DNA from: Anomalospiza imberbis
Taxonomy: Eukaryota > Chordata > Aves > Passeriformes > Viduidae
Assembly: GCF_031753505.1 (NCBI RefSeq)
Contig: NC_089687.1
Coordinates: 11,506,501-11,570,500 of the forward strand
Direction: 5' to 3'
DNA length: 64,000 bases
A model generated the notes under the pieces. That model was not told the origin of the DNA, ran no database searches, and was given only the letters and a program-made list of their open reading frames with translations. Shown here piece by piece: positions 33,000 through 46,800 of this stretch; position 1 is the stretch's first letter, and each line of letters starts with the position of its first letter. A program made the position numbers and the translations under genes.

Positions 33000-35900
33000 T
33001 CGTTGGGAAGGGGTGACTGGATAGCACCTGGCTCTTTAAAGCTCCGAGGTCCCAGTGAGTCATTTCTTAATTAATTTCCATGTGATTTCAGCTCCAAGAC
33101 ACATTCTCCCAAATTCGTAATAGGTTTTGATACCTGAGGTGTCAGCAAGGGCATCTGTTTGAATCCATAGAGATAGAAGTTTTACTGCATTACTGAAAAC
33201 GGAATTCCCTAGAGGAAAATCTCTAAAATCTGTTCCTACCATTTACATTTGCACTGCAGCAAGGCAGCACTGGGTGCATCTATACTTTAGCCTTTTCTCA
33301 TTTCCTAGTAATTGTGGCACTGAAAGGCATTGTAAACAACTCTGCTTGTTTGTTGGTATTATAGTAAGGCCTGAGGGCTTGGTAGTGGTTTCTTTCACTC
33401 ATGGTTTTCAAAATGCTTCACAGACATCAATTAAGACTGGGAGCACTGCTGCAAATCTGGGGAGGTTTTATTGATCCCATTTTACAGATGAAGGAGCAGA
33501 TAAGAGACCTAGAAAGATTTAAGTCAAATTCAGAACCAAAACACAGATTTAAAATCCCCTATTTAGGGTGCTCTTCCCCACCTTACTTTAAAAAAATTTC
33601 TCCTAATTTCACTGGCTGCTCCATGAGATGGTTTGGGCACTGTCAGCTGCATATGCTGTGGGATTTTGAGATAGTGCTCTTGCATATTGCCAAAAGTGAT
33701 GCACCTTTAGTGCCATATTGTTGAGAATAATGGTTTCTGAGTAACACAAGTCTCTCCTATTTGGTTTGTAGTGAGGTAGAACCCAAGAGCTCTATCCTGA
33801 ACAAGGATGCGTTAGGCAAGGCATTGTGCATCCAGACAGCAAAGCATACAGAGAACTGATGAGCCAGGTACAGAAAGCCTGGGTCTCTGCTGTGGTTTCT
33901 TTGGTAGCCTCCCTCAAAAAAAAGACATGGTCTCTCCTCAGTAAGGCTCTTTGAAGGGTATATTGCCAAAAGCAAAATAAGTGATGGCAACTGCAAAGAC
34001 TCCTGATCCTAGCCTGGTTTTTGAGTCTGTCCACTTGCTTTCATGGGCCAGACAGAAGATGGACTGTGTTTGAGATCTGGCTCACATCCTTAGGCATTGC
34101 TTATATTGATCTCCTTTAAGGCCTTTAACTGGAGAACCCCAGCTGCAGTCTCACATTTAAGGCTTTCCTCTGTAGAGCACTGTACAAGATAACATCGGTA
34201 GCCTCAAAGCATTTATGAAGTTTTAAGCTCCTTAAGCTTCATCTGTGTAAGTTAAGCCTACTGCAGACCAGGTGATGATGTACAGCTCCCAGCAGTCACA
34301 GAGGAAAGGGAAAGGAATGCTTTTATGGATTTTCTGAGTTATCCACTGCGAGCTTGCTGAGTCTGATTTAGTCTAACAAGATAGTCTGGAAATCCTGATT
34401 TCTTAATATTTAAATTTATAGGAGATCAAGTTGCACTTCAAATACAGCTCCCCCAACTAAACAATTACCACCCAACCTCAAACACCTCAGTGATGCAGGT
34501 GCAAGAAGCATTGCTGATTGATGGCACGCAAGATACAGCATCACAGTTGGTTTCCTTTCCAGTGTTTCAGAGGACAGTTCTTTTAGAGGAGAGACAGCAA
34601 GCATAGCTCCAGGGCCTCCATGGCTGGGCATCAGCCAATTACTGTCATATCAGATTAGCTCTATGGCACATCAGCACACATTTATGTTAATACAGATGCA
34701 ACATGACTGTTCCATAGTATTGATGGAATTATTGTGTTTACAGCCCTATAACATGACTAATTGAAAAGGAGGTTCTGATTAGAAAATCATGGACTTCTGA
34801 GGTGATTTCTTCTGCAGCTTTTGAATGGGTCAGTTTGGAACTAAGAAATTAACTACTAGAGGACATAACCTAGTTTTTATTTTCCATTGATGCAGTTACT
34901 CTTTTGGCAGGCTCTTGGGGGAAAAAAAATCCTATATCATAAAAGAAACAGGAAGATCTTAACGGGTTTTTTCCACCTTGCCAAGATCCTGTTGCAGTAT
35001 AACCTGTGCTGCTGTAGCTGCTTCTTGGCCTACAACAAAAGATCAAATCTGCCTGTGCCCTGCAGGAGTGTAGCCCTTGGAACCAGCCTGGAGATTTCCT
35101 GAGCTGCCACTGCAGTGAGCACATTCTCTGTGTCCAGAGCAGCTTGGCAGCAGCAGTCGTGGGTGTTAGTGAGATGAGAAGGCATCACATGCAGCACTCC
35201 AGAGCCAGATTGGAAAGCTTGATGAGTTTCCTGCTCCCATGTCACCTGCCGACATTCAAAGGATGTACCCGTTTGTCTCTGGGAATAAACTGGGCACCTC
35301 TGGCCAACATCTCCACAAGTTTTGCAGTCCCTACTTCATAATTAGCCCAGTCTCAGCTTCCATCTGTTTTTCAGTTTGCAGTGGCCCTCACAGCTGGTTC
35401 CTGGCAGCCATTATCACCTTCCAGCACAGGAACAGCTTTAGCTTTGATTCTTGGGAGGATGGACAGGGCTGGCAGAATCAGTGAGATAAGGAAAATAACA
35501 AAGAGGTAGAAAACAGGTACATGGGCACAGAGAGGGAAGGTAGACTGACAATGTGTATGACAATGAGGGCAAAATGAAGTGACAGGTGGGAGGCACTGCA
35601 AATCCTGAGTCTTTGTGGGAGTCACAGACGAGGTGGGATGTGGAGGGAGTTGGCTTGTAGGAGCAGGATGACAGATCTCTGCTGCCAGAGACAGATTGCA
35701 TTACAGCTGCCAGCCCACTGCCCAGGCTTCAGAATGTTCAGGCAGCCCGAGCCACTGCACAGGGCTGTGCAGCATTTGTTATTTTCCAGGCATCCTCCTG
35801 TAAGTTACAGCAACAAAGGGTGAGTATCTCCGGGAACTGTGCGGAGGTCAGTAACCTTGTCCGCAGTGTCATCCCTGCTAGGGAAGGGCCCTGGGAAAAC

Positions 35901-38900
35901 CGGTGGCACCACAGCAGGCACCAGCATCTGTTACATGAGAAGGAGTGATTTGCTGCTCAAGGACAGAAAGGACAGTGGAAAGTCTGTGATTTCAGGAATT
36001 AGTTATGAAAAACTGGGATCCTTGGGCTGAGGTAATAAGAATAGCTGGAGAATTAGGCAATTCCCATATTCATGAGCTGACTGCAGTCCCTTTGCCAAGG
36101 CTGTATTAAATACACCAAGGGGCAGAGGAGTTTTCTGGCTTTGCTAACAGCTGCTTCAAGGTGAAGCTCAAGGAGAAAAAAAAATCTCCACTGTCTGTTG
36201 ATATTCACTTTGCCGTGTAACATCTCAGAGCCCTTTGCGGACCTTTTGGAACCTGTGTTTATCTTCACATTCTAGAAATAACATGTTTGGGAGCTCAGTG
36301 GTACCTGTCCTAAGGATTTCTTTCCAGAAAGGGACTAAAGGTTCTAAAGCTTTTGAAAGAAACCCTGTCCTAGATGGGAAGTCAAGGAGCAGCAGTAAAT
36401 TTTTTCTTATAAAGAAAAAAATTTGTGGTTTTAGCTAGAGAGAGTGTCTACGCCCTTGCCTTTTCTGCTGTTGAAATGCTTAAAGATACGTGTAAGCAAA
36501 AATCCATTTTTCCTTTGGGATGTGAAGCTTCAGCAGATGGTGGTGGGAGTTTGCAGGCTCGGTTCTTTGTCAGTGCTTGCAGAAGCAGCCTGACACTGCA
36601 CTAGCTGTAGATGCAAGGCTAGAGCTGCTCCAGTCAGACACTGTGTGGCCCATCTTGTGGCTTCCCTGGCGTCTGGGAGCAGGGCTGGCAGTCTCCTGTC
36701 AAAAGTAATTTGTTTACCACACAGCAATCCTACTGTTTCTGTAGGCATGTTTAGGAAGCCAGTTAGCAACTGAAAGATGACAGTGGCTTTAACCACAATC
36801 AAGTGATTCACAAGACTCAGAGTACATACAGCTGAACTTTTCATGCAAGGTTCTTCCCTGAGGAAAAAGGGAATTAAAGACCCTCAGACACTGAGCAGAG
36901 ACAGCTTCATTCAGACCTAGCACAGAAGTGATACGCATTAATTTCTAGTGTCACAGCCTGTTGAAGCTGTTGTGTCAGATTTATTTGCTGGCTTCCTAGC
37001 TTGTTGAAAGGACAACTTCCCTACCATTCCCTCTATTCAAGCCCTTGCTTATCTTAAGGATCATTACATCTCAAGCATCTTTCTCAATAAGCACATCTTG
37101 CAGAGAGGTCTAGAGACAGAGCAGTGGGTCGGAGTCTGGCTGGAGTGGAATTAGCATTAGCCATGGCTGGTACTGGTACCCCTTGATACCAACAGGGTAT
37201 CAGTGCCTGGAGATACCAATCAGTTCTGTGCTGAAATACTGCTGTTGTTTGTGGTGGTGTGGCTGATCCTTCCAGCCTGCTTCTAGGAGTAGACAGAAGT
37301 AACCCCTTCCAAGAGGAGGTCTGTCTTGGAAGAGCCTTTCCAAGAAAGTGGCTTGTAAGAGCTGGGGAGGTAACTGCTTCTCAAAAAGGATCAATAGAGT
37401 TTCACTGATAATCTGTGCTGTGGTAGTTTAACCTGAAAAAAACCCCTCAGGCCTGAACTGAGACCTCTCAGTTACAAGCAGATAAGAGCACTCCCTCAGG
37501 AGTCCTGGTTTGCGGTGCTTAACTGTTTTGCACTGATGTGCCCCATTTTTTACCACAGCTGTTGCAACAACTCTGTTCTCTGTGGACAGTCAGGGCTCAG
37601 GTTTCCACAACACAAGATAACCTGTCAGTAAGCCCCAGTGTGGCACTTCTCCTCCTATTTAAGGGCTAGATACAGCTTTGGAAATTGGTGCTTTATGTTT
37701 GCAGAAGCCATACCTGCAGTGGGGAGACCACATACACAGTACTTCAACTTCCCTAAAAACTCAGTATTACTGAAAACAAGCATCAGCCAAAGTCACAGGA
37801 GAAAAAAGGAAAGAAAAAGAAAATCAGTTTTTGAAAGAGGAATGGGTAGGCCATGGACTCCTTTGTACTGATAAGCCGCCTCTGAGCTGATCAGCTGTTT
37901 AAGATCAAGGTGCATAGCTTGCTTGTTTGATCTGCCACTGGCGTTTTGGAACACCTTCCAGCACGTACAGGAGGAGCCAATGTCTCATTCCTGGCTCTGA
38001 GAACCAGGTCTGCTAACTCAACAGCCAGTCCTGTCTCTCAGTGAGGATCTTCTGCCCTTTATTCTGGGTTCTGTTCTTACCTGGGTACCACAGAGCCATG
38101 TTCCCAAGGGTGGCAGTCATTGCTTGTTTACACAGTGTTGCAATATTTCTGGTCACATGCAGACAGTGGAGCAGTAACTCTGCAACACTTTTTATTCTGG
38201 CTCTCAGCACACTCCTCAGGCTATTCTTCATTACAGCAGTAGGATGAAATAAATCCATAAAACAAAGCTAACCCAGCCAGAAGCAGCTGCAGGTACTAGC
38301 ATAGCCCACAACCACATCAGCAATCCTGTTCATACTTACAGCAGTGCAGCATGCATTAATGCATACCTGAGATATTTTTTTTTTCATTTAGGATAGCTTT
38401 TGACCTCCCAAGGAAGAAGATCCCTACTCACCCTGGCCTGAACAGAGGGATGAGAGTCAGAAACTTTATTTTCTCTTTGCCTAAAAGCTATTCTTCTACC
38501 TGTATCTCACCTCCTATAAAGACCATTAGAGCACAGTCTCTTCTGAGTGAAGTGTAATACTCAGATCAAAACTCCAGTTGTACCTCAAGCTAACACTACC
38601 TTAACGAGCAATCCCTTTGAAGAATATATAAATGTCATACAAATAAACTCAAAGTTGTTGTAATAGAAAAGGCAGGTGAGATTTATATATCTGGAGAGAA
38701 GGTCTGCTATTTTCAGATGGAAATTAGAAAAATGAGGGAGGTTGACCACTAGATAGGTACTTATTGGGGGCAGATTTCTGTTTGCTTTCCTTTCTGGATT
38801 GTTTTGAAAGATGCGAGCGCCTGTTTTTGGTGAAATGTTGAAGCACATTCTGTGATAATACAGCTGTGACTTTTAAGGCGCTGAAGACTTTTAAGAATGG

Positions 38901-38990
38901 GGCTTTTGTGCTTGTCATTGGTGAATCTGAACATATTACAGATGTGGATATGTGTTAATAAAGTGATTGAACTTCTGAAAGGCATACTGA
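33000..38990. other. Non-coding region after the CpG island
   Basis: No exon supported on either strand. It contains one MIR trace and short chance frames. If the CpG island starts a plus-strand gene, this would be its first intron. Confidence 0.55.
33455..33560 (+). mobile_element. MIR-like SINE core trace
   Basis: ATTGATCCCATTTTACAGAT followed by GAAGGAGCAGATAAGAGACC and a decayed continuation follows the MIR core in order. A chance open frame (33401-33724) runs through it. Confidence 0.6.
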
Positions 38991-39002
38991 GGTAAGGCCA
39001 GG

Positions 39003-39575
39003 TCAAGTGAGACCTCCACTTTTCCAGATAGTGAACAAGATCATGGTATATCTGGAAATACAACTCAGTCCATGGCTCCACCTGCAGGACCATAGTACAC
39101 CAATTTGTAAAACAGCATTAACAATCCACTTTGGATTATCTCTGTAGATTACCATAATTATTATATGGTAAACATGCCCATGTGGAAGAGCCCTCAGCAG
39201 CACTGTATGTGCAGACTGGTGTTTGCCACACATGGTATTTATTAGCTGCATCATCCTGCTGCCATTGGCATAGCTTCCATAGGTGGAAGCCACACACAGA
39301 GTGGGGTGACAGAAGATAAGAGGTTCATAAACGTGAAAGCCGGACAAGCACGCTGAGATGAAATCTTTTGCTACACACCATCTATAGGACTTCCCCAGAC
39401 TGATTTGTTCCATCCAGTGCCTCTCTCTTTTAATGGCAGTTCCAGCTCCTAAGCCCCATGAACCAAACTGCATTTGCAGCCCCATGCCACTGGCTGTCAC
39501 CATCAGTTGCCTCTCTGGGTGCCAGTGTGGTGGCTGCACTGCTGCTTCACGCTGCAGTGCTGGGTAGTTGGACAC
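39003..39575 (-). other. Unassigned 190-codon open frame
   Basis: This is the longest open frame outside the CpG islands in the right half. It starts MSNYPALQREAAVQ and ends TIWKSGGLT. I recognise no domain. The cysteine- and tryptophan-rich composition, lack of a promoter or splice partners and lack of repeats fit either a decayed mobile-element frame or chance. Confidence 0.2.
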
Positions 39576-41426
39576 AATGCTGTGTGCATTGATGAGGAAT
39601 GTTCTTCCTGTGCTTCACACATCTTCTTCCACTCAATGGAAGGAGGTGTGTGACTGAGTCCTTGGCTGTGGGGCAGTAGGCCTCGCACAGAGTCAAGGTA
39701 TCAAAGTCTGGGCAGTGAATGCTGTTTCAGGTTGAATTCCTGCCTTATAGCACAGCTCCAGCTCACAATTAACTCAGGACTGGAGCAGAGCTGTAATGGG
39801 AGTGCAAGTGGCTGTGGCTTTGGGGAAGGTGATATTCCTCTTTCGGCTTCTTCATCAGGGATGTGTGTGGGTCAAAGGATAAAGAGTTTATAGGAAAGCA
39901 CAGAAAGATGTGTTGAGAGTCTTATCAGGCAACAGGATAGCAGAAGGTGGCGGGAAAAGACATTTCTTTAGCACCTAAGAGAGTGTGTAGCGCAAGCAGC
40001 TGAGCTTAGGCGCGGGGCGGAGAGAGGGGTGCAAAGGCAGCAGGATAATGCAGGGGTAGCAAGGAACAGGCAGGATGCGGTGACAGCCACCGTTGATGAA
40101 TGGAAGTTGTGTATTGGCTTGTGTATTGGAGTGGGAGCCCCACGTACAAATACCTGGAGCTTTTTAAAGTCAGTACATCAGGCACCAAAGCAGCAGGTGT
40201 GCAGCATGACTCCACACGAGGAAGAACAAGCAGCAAAATTCCTGGCTCCTAAAGGGGTTGTGCTCTTAGTCTGTCCTATCCACTCTGCCCATTTTGCCAT
40301 TCCTGCTGCTGTTGGAAATACATAGCATCTGGAAAAAGCAGTGCCCTTGTACAGTGCCTTTGGCTTCAGGAGAGCTCCTACAGCGTTGAATTCGCCCCAT
40401 AGATTTTAATTACTTTCCACTGTGATAGTAATGAGAGCCAGTGGAATTGTACTAATTTTATTTCCTTTTAATTTGTTATGATGCTCTGGATGCAGATTAA
40501 CTTTCCCAGCTCGATACATATTATTGATTCTTCCTGCCTCATCTTGCAGTAAATGGCTTGAAGAAGAGTGGGTTGATTTCACTGTAGCTTCTCCTGGTAG
40601 CTCTGTACCCCATGCAGTGTCCTCCTTATGCTGGCAGTAGCCAAAATCATATATCCTTATTTGCTTCCAAGCAGGTTGTTTACATCCATGCAAATGAGGG
40701 TAAACACGAGCCTGAAGTACTGCTTCTCTGTATGCAATAGTCTGTGTCTCCCAGCTGCCTTTCTGTTTGATGTACTGACTGTGAGGACAGATGAGTGGTC
40801 ATTCGGTGCAAGTGAGCCTACTCCTAGGCCCAGCTCACAACTGTCTTGCAAGAAGAGGAGAGCTGCAGTTAGAGGTGTCTCCTCCAAGCACACAGCTGCC
40901 CAGGAAGCCTTTGGCAGTGGCCAGCCTTCTGTCCCCATGCCCACATCCCTGCTGAGCATGACTGATGGCCATAAGGTAGTTGTGGAGGTGTGGAGCAGCA
41001 GGAAGATGCTTATCCTCATAGCCTTCCTCCCAGTGAGGAAACCTGACAGTAAAGCTGCTTGGTGGGACTACACCCTACTGAGGAATCCTCCTCCACTTCA
41101 TTTGGAAAAAGACCCAGCATGCCTTGATGCAGAGTATTTAATGTCTTTTTTCCTCTACTCTTACGTCACTGAAGTTATAATGGGGATGAGAAATTGAGCC
41201 TCTGTTCTCTTAATACAGAACCCTAGCAGAGGTTGACATCAGGAGGCTGAGACAGTGTCTTGCTGCTTGTAACAGGGATGACTACGAGATGATCTGCAAT
41301 CTCATTAGCAGGAATTTGCTCCACAGGCTCAGTGATACCCCTGGCTCAGAGGAGCCAGGCTGGGAGTGCCAGTGCACTGGTGCAAGTGCATGACCAGCCG
41401 CAGCCAGGAACCACCTGCTGTCTGCA

Positions 41427-41462
41427 CCACACAACCTGCTGCAGCTCCACACAACCTGCTGC
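41427..41462. repeat. 20-base-period direct duplication
   Basis: CCACACAACCTGCTGC occurs at 41427-41442 and 41447-41462. A perfect 12-base palindrome, CCAGTGCACTGG, lies nearby at 41369-41380. Confidence 0.8.
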
Positions 41463-43833
41463 TCTCAGCTCTGGTGGTTTTCTGGGCCTGGCTGAAGACC
41501 TGGTGCTCCACCTAATTGAGTCAGCTCACAGGGCAGTGCAGTGCTTGGAAGCAGTAGGAGTGTCTTCTGTCCCCTATGGTGTTGCTATCCTACCTCATCT
41601 TGGATGGGAGAGATTCAAAGAAGAAAGGCAGAAATTGAACTCAGCAGTCCTGCATCCCTCCACATGCCAGCCTATTGGCACAGACTGCAGCAGGAAGCCT
41701 GGTGTTCCAAGGCTCATCTTAAAAAGCTTTCTTATCCTCAGCCACACTCAAAACACTACTTTGTGGTATTCTAACTCTGTGTGTCCTTAGAGCATGAGAC
41801 CTCTGTGCCCCTCAGCAAGTCCAGAGGGACACTGACTGCATTGCCTGAGTGTCACATCACCAATCAGAGGCCATTGGGGTATCCAAATGCAGTCGTTTCA
41901 CTGCCAGTGAGTAGCTCAGCAGCTCAGTGATTATAGCCTAGTTGCTGATGATGGTTATCAGTGCCTTGGAGCCATTCCTTGGAGAAGAAACTGAACCTAG
42001 GCCAGAGTAGCTTTGCCTGAAATTAAAGTCTGAACAGTCCCTTCAAATGTGAAATGTTACTTGCTTCTCTTGCAAAATAATCCACCAGTTCTGTGAACTC
42101 TAATGCACAGGAACATGTGCACTGACCCTGCAGCACTGGGCAAGACAAAGCAGTGAAGAGGTAAGTATCAGTTGGTTGTGTTGCACAGCTGACTTCAGGA
42201 CTTAGAAGCCTATAGCCAATTAAAACAGCCAGCCATTTTACATCAAACAGTTGAGTCTGGTCTTAACCTAGTGTGTGTCAACATGGCTGTTGTAGCTGCA
42301 AAGGAAGCCACAAATTTATCTCAGTGGATTTGCCCTTGCACCCTTTCTCTCCATCTTGCAGAAGATGCACTTCCAAACTTTTCTGTGTGTAATTTGTCCA
42401 TAGAAGCATGGTGACAACAATCTTCTGTTTTCCTTGATCTCCAAAGATATTCTGTGCACCTACCTGCCAACATCCTGCTCACGTGGGCCGCTGAACTGTG
42501 AGGAACTTCTTCACCAGCTTCATGGAAGATACTGGGCAAAATATTTGGAAAATGCATTATAGTAGGTCAGGAAATAGCATTCAGCAGAAAAACTGAGGTG
42601 AATTGGGGCACAGTGAAAGTCAGATACAGAGGATTAGATCCCAAACCTCATCATCCTGGAGAGTTTGGGGCAGAATCCTGCAGACCCTCAGCCATGGGCA
42701 CCCATCATGCATTAGCCCAGCAGTGTCACTATGTCCTTGTACCTGGCAGCACTTCCCCAGGATATTTTGCATTCATTTATGAGGAGTAAAAGCTTTGGGG
42801 CCTAGTGATTCACCAGAGATGGTGCTTATGCTGCCTTAGGCAGAGCAGTACAAATACAGGTTTTTGGCTTAGTTCCACCATATCCTTAGAGAAAATTTAA
42901 AAAAGCATTTAACATTTCTTTTTCTTTTTGCTGTATAGACAAAGCCAGGTTTCACACTTAGCCGGGCCATCAGTGGCACTGAGTGTACCTTCAGCACACC
43001 ACCACCACCAAGAAAAGAACTGGGAGAAAGGCCCTTTCCCTCACTTGTACCCCAGAGAAACAAATGTGTCTCTTCAGGCAATTTAAAAACACTTTTGCAA
43101 GCCCAGCCACTCCAGTGTCCCCAAAATTCTAGCCAACTCAATTTCATCTATTTTATATCTCTTAGGTTAAAAAAAAAAAAAACCAAAACAACAAACAAAC
43201 TTTAAGAAAAACATCTGAGTTTTCCTACTCTTGATTTATACCATTTGCCTTCCTTTCTGCCTGGAATAAGAAGTAGGTTGTTTGTGCCCTTAACTTTTTT
43301 TCACCGTTTAGTCTGGGAAATGAACTCTATCCCAGCTAAAACCAGCTGTATGTTTGAACAGGCTTCAGCTTCCACCCTTCCCCAAAACGGTTTGCATTGA
43401 AATGGACTTTTAATATCTTCCTGAAAAAAAAATGGGATTGTGTTGGAACTGGTAAAACTCTTGCTTCCCTACTTCTCTTGCAGTCCCTAGCTCTCAGAAT
43501 CACTTGAAAGGAAATGGCATTTCCTCCAGTATTTGGGATTTTGTGTTTTTTGTTGTTGGTTTGGGTTTTTTAATAATAAAATCCTTTACTCTCACCTCCC
43601 AGTGGGAATTCCCTGAAGTACTCTCACCTGAGTGTACCTTAGGGATGATGCCTTGCTTAGAGAAAATGCTATAAATACCAGCTGGTCTCCTGCAGGAATA
43701 AAGCAAAGGAAGCCACATAGCAACTGCTGTTGTCAGGCAGGTCAGAGGGGCACTTTGCTGTGCCTCCTAAACCAGCTCCCAAAGCAATTGTGCCTACTCA
43801 GGTGTCCTTTCCAGAAGAGAAAAGATGACTCTT

Positions 43834-43858
43834 AAAAAAAAAAAAAAAAAAAAAAAAA
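43834..43858. repeat. Poly(A) run, 25 bases
   Basis: Uninterrupted A25 in the non-coding right part. The sequence to its left shows no recognised retroelement. Confidence 0.95.
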
Positions 43859-46800
43859 GGCAAGAAAGAAGGAAATGGAGAAGAAAACAATGTTGAAAGA
43901 TCAAAAGCAGCTGCAAGGACAGAACCACATACAGAGTTATGTTGGTGGTGGGTAAAAAGAGGCATGTATGGGTCATGGACTGGTCTTCTGAAACCATAGT
44001 CCTGTCCTTGCCACTTCAGAGGGGAAGAAACAGTGTCCCTCAGGGCCCATGTCCCTGGGCCATGCCAGCTTGTGCTCAGACAGTGGCTTGGACCTCTTAC
44101 ACCTGGGCACAGGTCTCAGAATTAAGCTAATTTCAAGTAATTACACTTCAGTTTCAGGAAACCTTACCTGACTTTCCTTGGTTCTCAGAGACTGCCAGGA
44201 GAGTTCTTACAGATGCTGGAAGGTAGTTTTATTTTGGCCTCTTACAGGGAATGGAGCTGAAACACAGGAATTGGAGTGTCTTGTCTCAGGAGATCAGGGA
44301 GCAGACATCAGTCTCATATGTTACCACATTACAGTTTGTTCACAGCATCTCCCACTCTGCAGCTGTGAGAGTTACAGTATTTGCTTCATTCACACACTTC
44401 AGGGTGAGAAGTCACAACTTCAGTTTGTGGCTTCTCCAAATGATCTTAACCTATGTCCACAAAAAGCTCAGGAGTGTAAATCAGTGTTGTGTGACCTCCT
44501 GCAGAAAGGCTGTTAACAGACAGCAGGGAGAGAAAGTGCTGCCTGCATTTCAAGGCAAGTGCGAGTTGGCTTTAATTTTTAAAACACTTTCACAAGTGAT
44601 TGATGCAGTAGTATTTTTGGAGAGGAGAGGAAACAGACAGTCTTCTGGCGGTATGTCAGATGTCTCATGATGCCAGTGGTACATCAGAGTACCTTTACCA
44701 ACATACTTCAGACACTGGCTAAAATCATCTGCTCTGGCTGAAGCAGGAATGGTATCTGGAAGTAAAATCTGGCTTGAGGAAATCAACAAGGCATCACAAT
44801 CTCTGTATTCATTAGGATCTTAAGTTAAAGGCTGTCTTGTGTCCAGCTATCTTAATGATCTAAAGGTGCTGTACCATCAACACGTCACAAATTTCTAGGT
44901 GCCTGGTGGGGGGAAAAGGGCTGTGTGGCCAGTTTCCATCGTCAGGAGCTGGAAAGAGAGAAAGCAATGGACTTCAGGGAGGGTCTATAACTGTGGATAG
45001 TGGAGACCTCATACCAGCAGCTGAGAAGCAGGGATATGTTCATTACATCAGTTGGTTTTTCCTCTTTGTTTATTAACTACAGTTCCTCTGACCTCTGCAG
45101 GAAGACATGCAGGAAGATGAGTATCAGCCATCTTATTACAGTGCCTTATTTTGCTGTTGCTTTACATGTTTCTCAAAGGTTTTACCATTGGCATCAGTGG
45201 AGTTAAAAAGAGCTCTTGGTTCATCAAGTGGGACCAGATTAAGTTAGCAGGATTCTGTTCCAGGGCTTCTGACATGCTTCCAAAACCCAGGCTGGCCACT
45301 GCCCAGGCTGTGGGTTATTTGATTCTGCTGGTGCTGACAAAAGCCCTGAGCAGCAGCAGAGATTGCACCTCAAGATCTGTGTACTCAAATAGTAGTGCCT
45401 ACTTCTTAGTGTACCAGGCTGATTTATTTTCAAGCATAATGATCAGAAAAGCAAGCCAGCACCCTCAGACATCCCTAGCTTGTGGTGAATATTGAAAACT
45501 AAACCTGATTCCAGTAAGAATTGTGAAAAATTGAGGCATTATATTCTGCAGAAGTTGATGGCTGAGGCAGAATGTTTCATGCCCTGGCAAATATCAGTGA
45601 CATTAGCAGGCTGGCTTCCATTTGAGAGACGTGGGTGATTTTCACAGCTGGATGACCTCAGCACCAGGAGCCAGGGCCTCTCACTTCACATGGAGAAAGC
45701 CCTTCAATCTTTAACTAGCCAATCTTTGACTTCATCTTATTTAAAGATTTTAGGAACTGTGCAGTGCTAAAGAGGATCTTGCTGAGCTCCTATTACCTCA
45801 GCAGCAGCAGCTATGTAATGAATTATTCAAGACTAGCCAGTTCCTTCATCAATTTTAATAAATCAAGTTTTTCACCATGTCCTCAGCAGTGCTGCCAGCT
45901 GGGATATGATGAGGTAAGCCCATTATTTCTTGAGGCCTTTTTCATTTGGTCCAGGTTTACATACCTGAGGGCCTTGATAATAACCAAGGGATTAGCAGCA
46001 GACAGTGCTAACTTGGGGCAGATCTACATAGAGCAGAAGAGACAACAGAACTCCCCTATCTTTCAGGAGATTACAAAGCTCTGTCTTTGCACAAGGAAGT
46101 TGGCTTTGCATCTACAGAAACAGGCTCAGCTGCTACATGCTGACTCCCAGAGCAGAGTGTCACCCTTCAGGCAGATGGCCTGGACACCACAGAAGCTGAG
46201 AGGCACTTCCCATCTTTCACATGGACTCACTCTCATGGAATTGTTTCTACATCTCTGATATTTCTCCAGAGCAGGCACACTGTGGTGTTTATGAACCAAT
46301 CCCATTTAGGAAGCACCTCTGTGGATCAGCCATCAATGTAACACATGCACACATTGCCCCACACAACTATTTATGTAAACACAAGCAGCACCTCTCCTAC
46401 ACTGCAGACATCCCATCCAGGCTGCTGATAAACTTCTTCACAGAGCAGTAGTTCCCACAGCCAACACTGAGCTGAGCTGTTGTAAAGTGTCTTTCCCTGA
46501 GCTTCTGCTCAAACTCAACAACAGAAAATGCTTCCTGACACTGAAGTGCTTGTAACACTTTCTGTACATCTCTTGAATAGACAGGAGCACACTTCTCTCT
46601 GTTCATTATCAACCTCAAAATTGCTCAGATTTTTGTTTCTCTCCTGGCCACACAGGAACCAATTTCATAATGGAGTCAAAGGCAAAAAGGTGATCTTTGT
46701 CCCCTGTAGAATTTTTATTACATTGTACTGCACTGCATAAAGAGGTGAGAAAGGAAGAAATGGGTCTTTTTCTTCTCCTCTGTAAACTGCAGGTCACCCA

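Noticed and set aside
40628..41197. 189-codon plus-strand open frame
   Set aside because: No protein similarity, domains or splice partners; the complementary strand is also partly open, which suggests chance.
45764..46258. 164-codon plus-strand open frame
   Set aside because: No recognisable similarity or supporting signals; probably chance.
46397..46618. Minus-strand frame suspected to be a CR1 3' end
   Set aside because: Only a few words resemble CR1 and their order does not follow the consensus.
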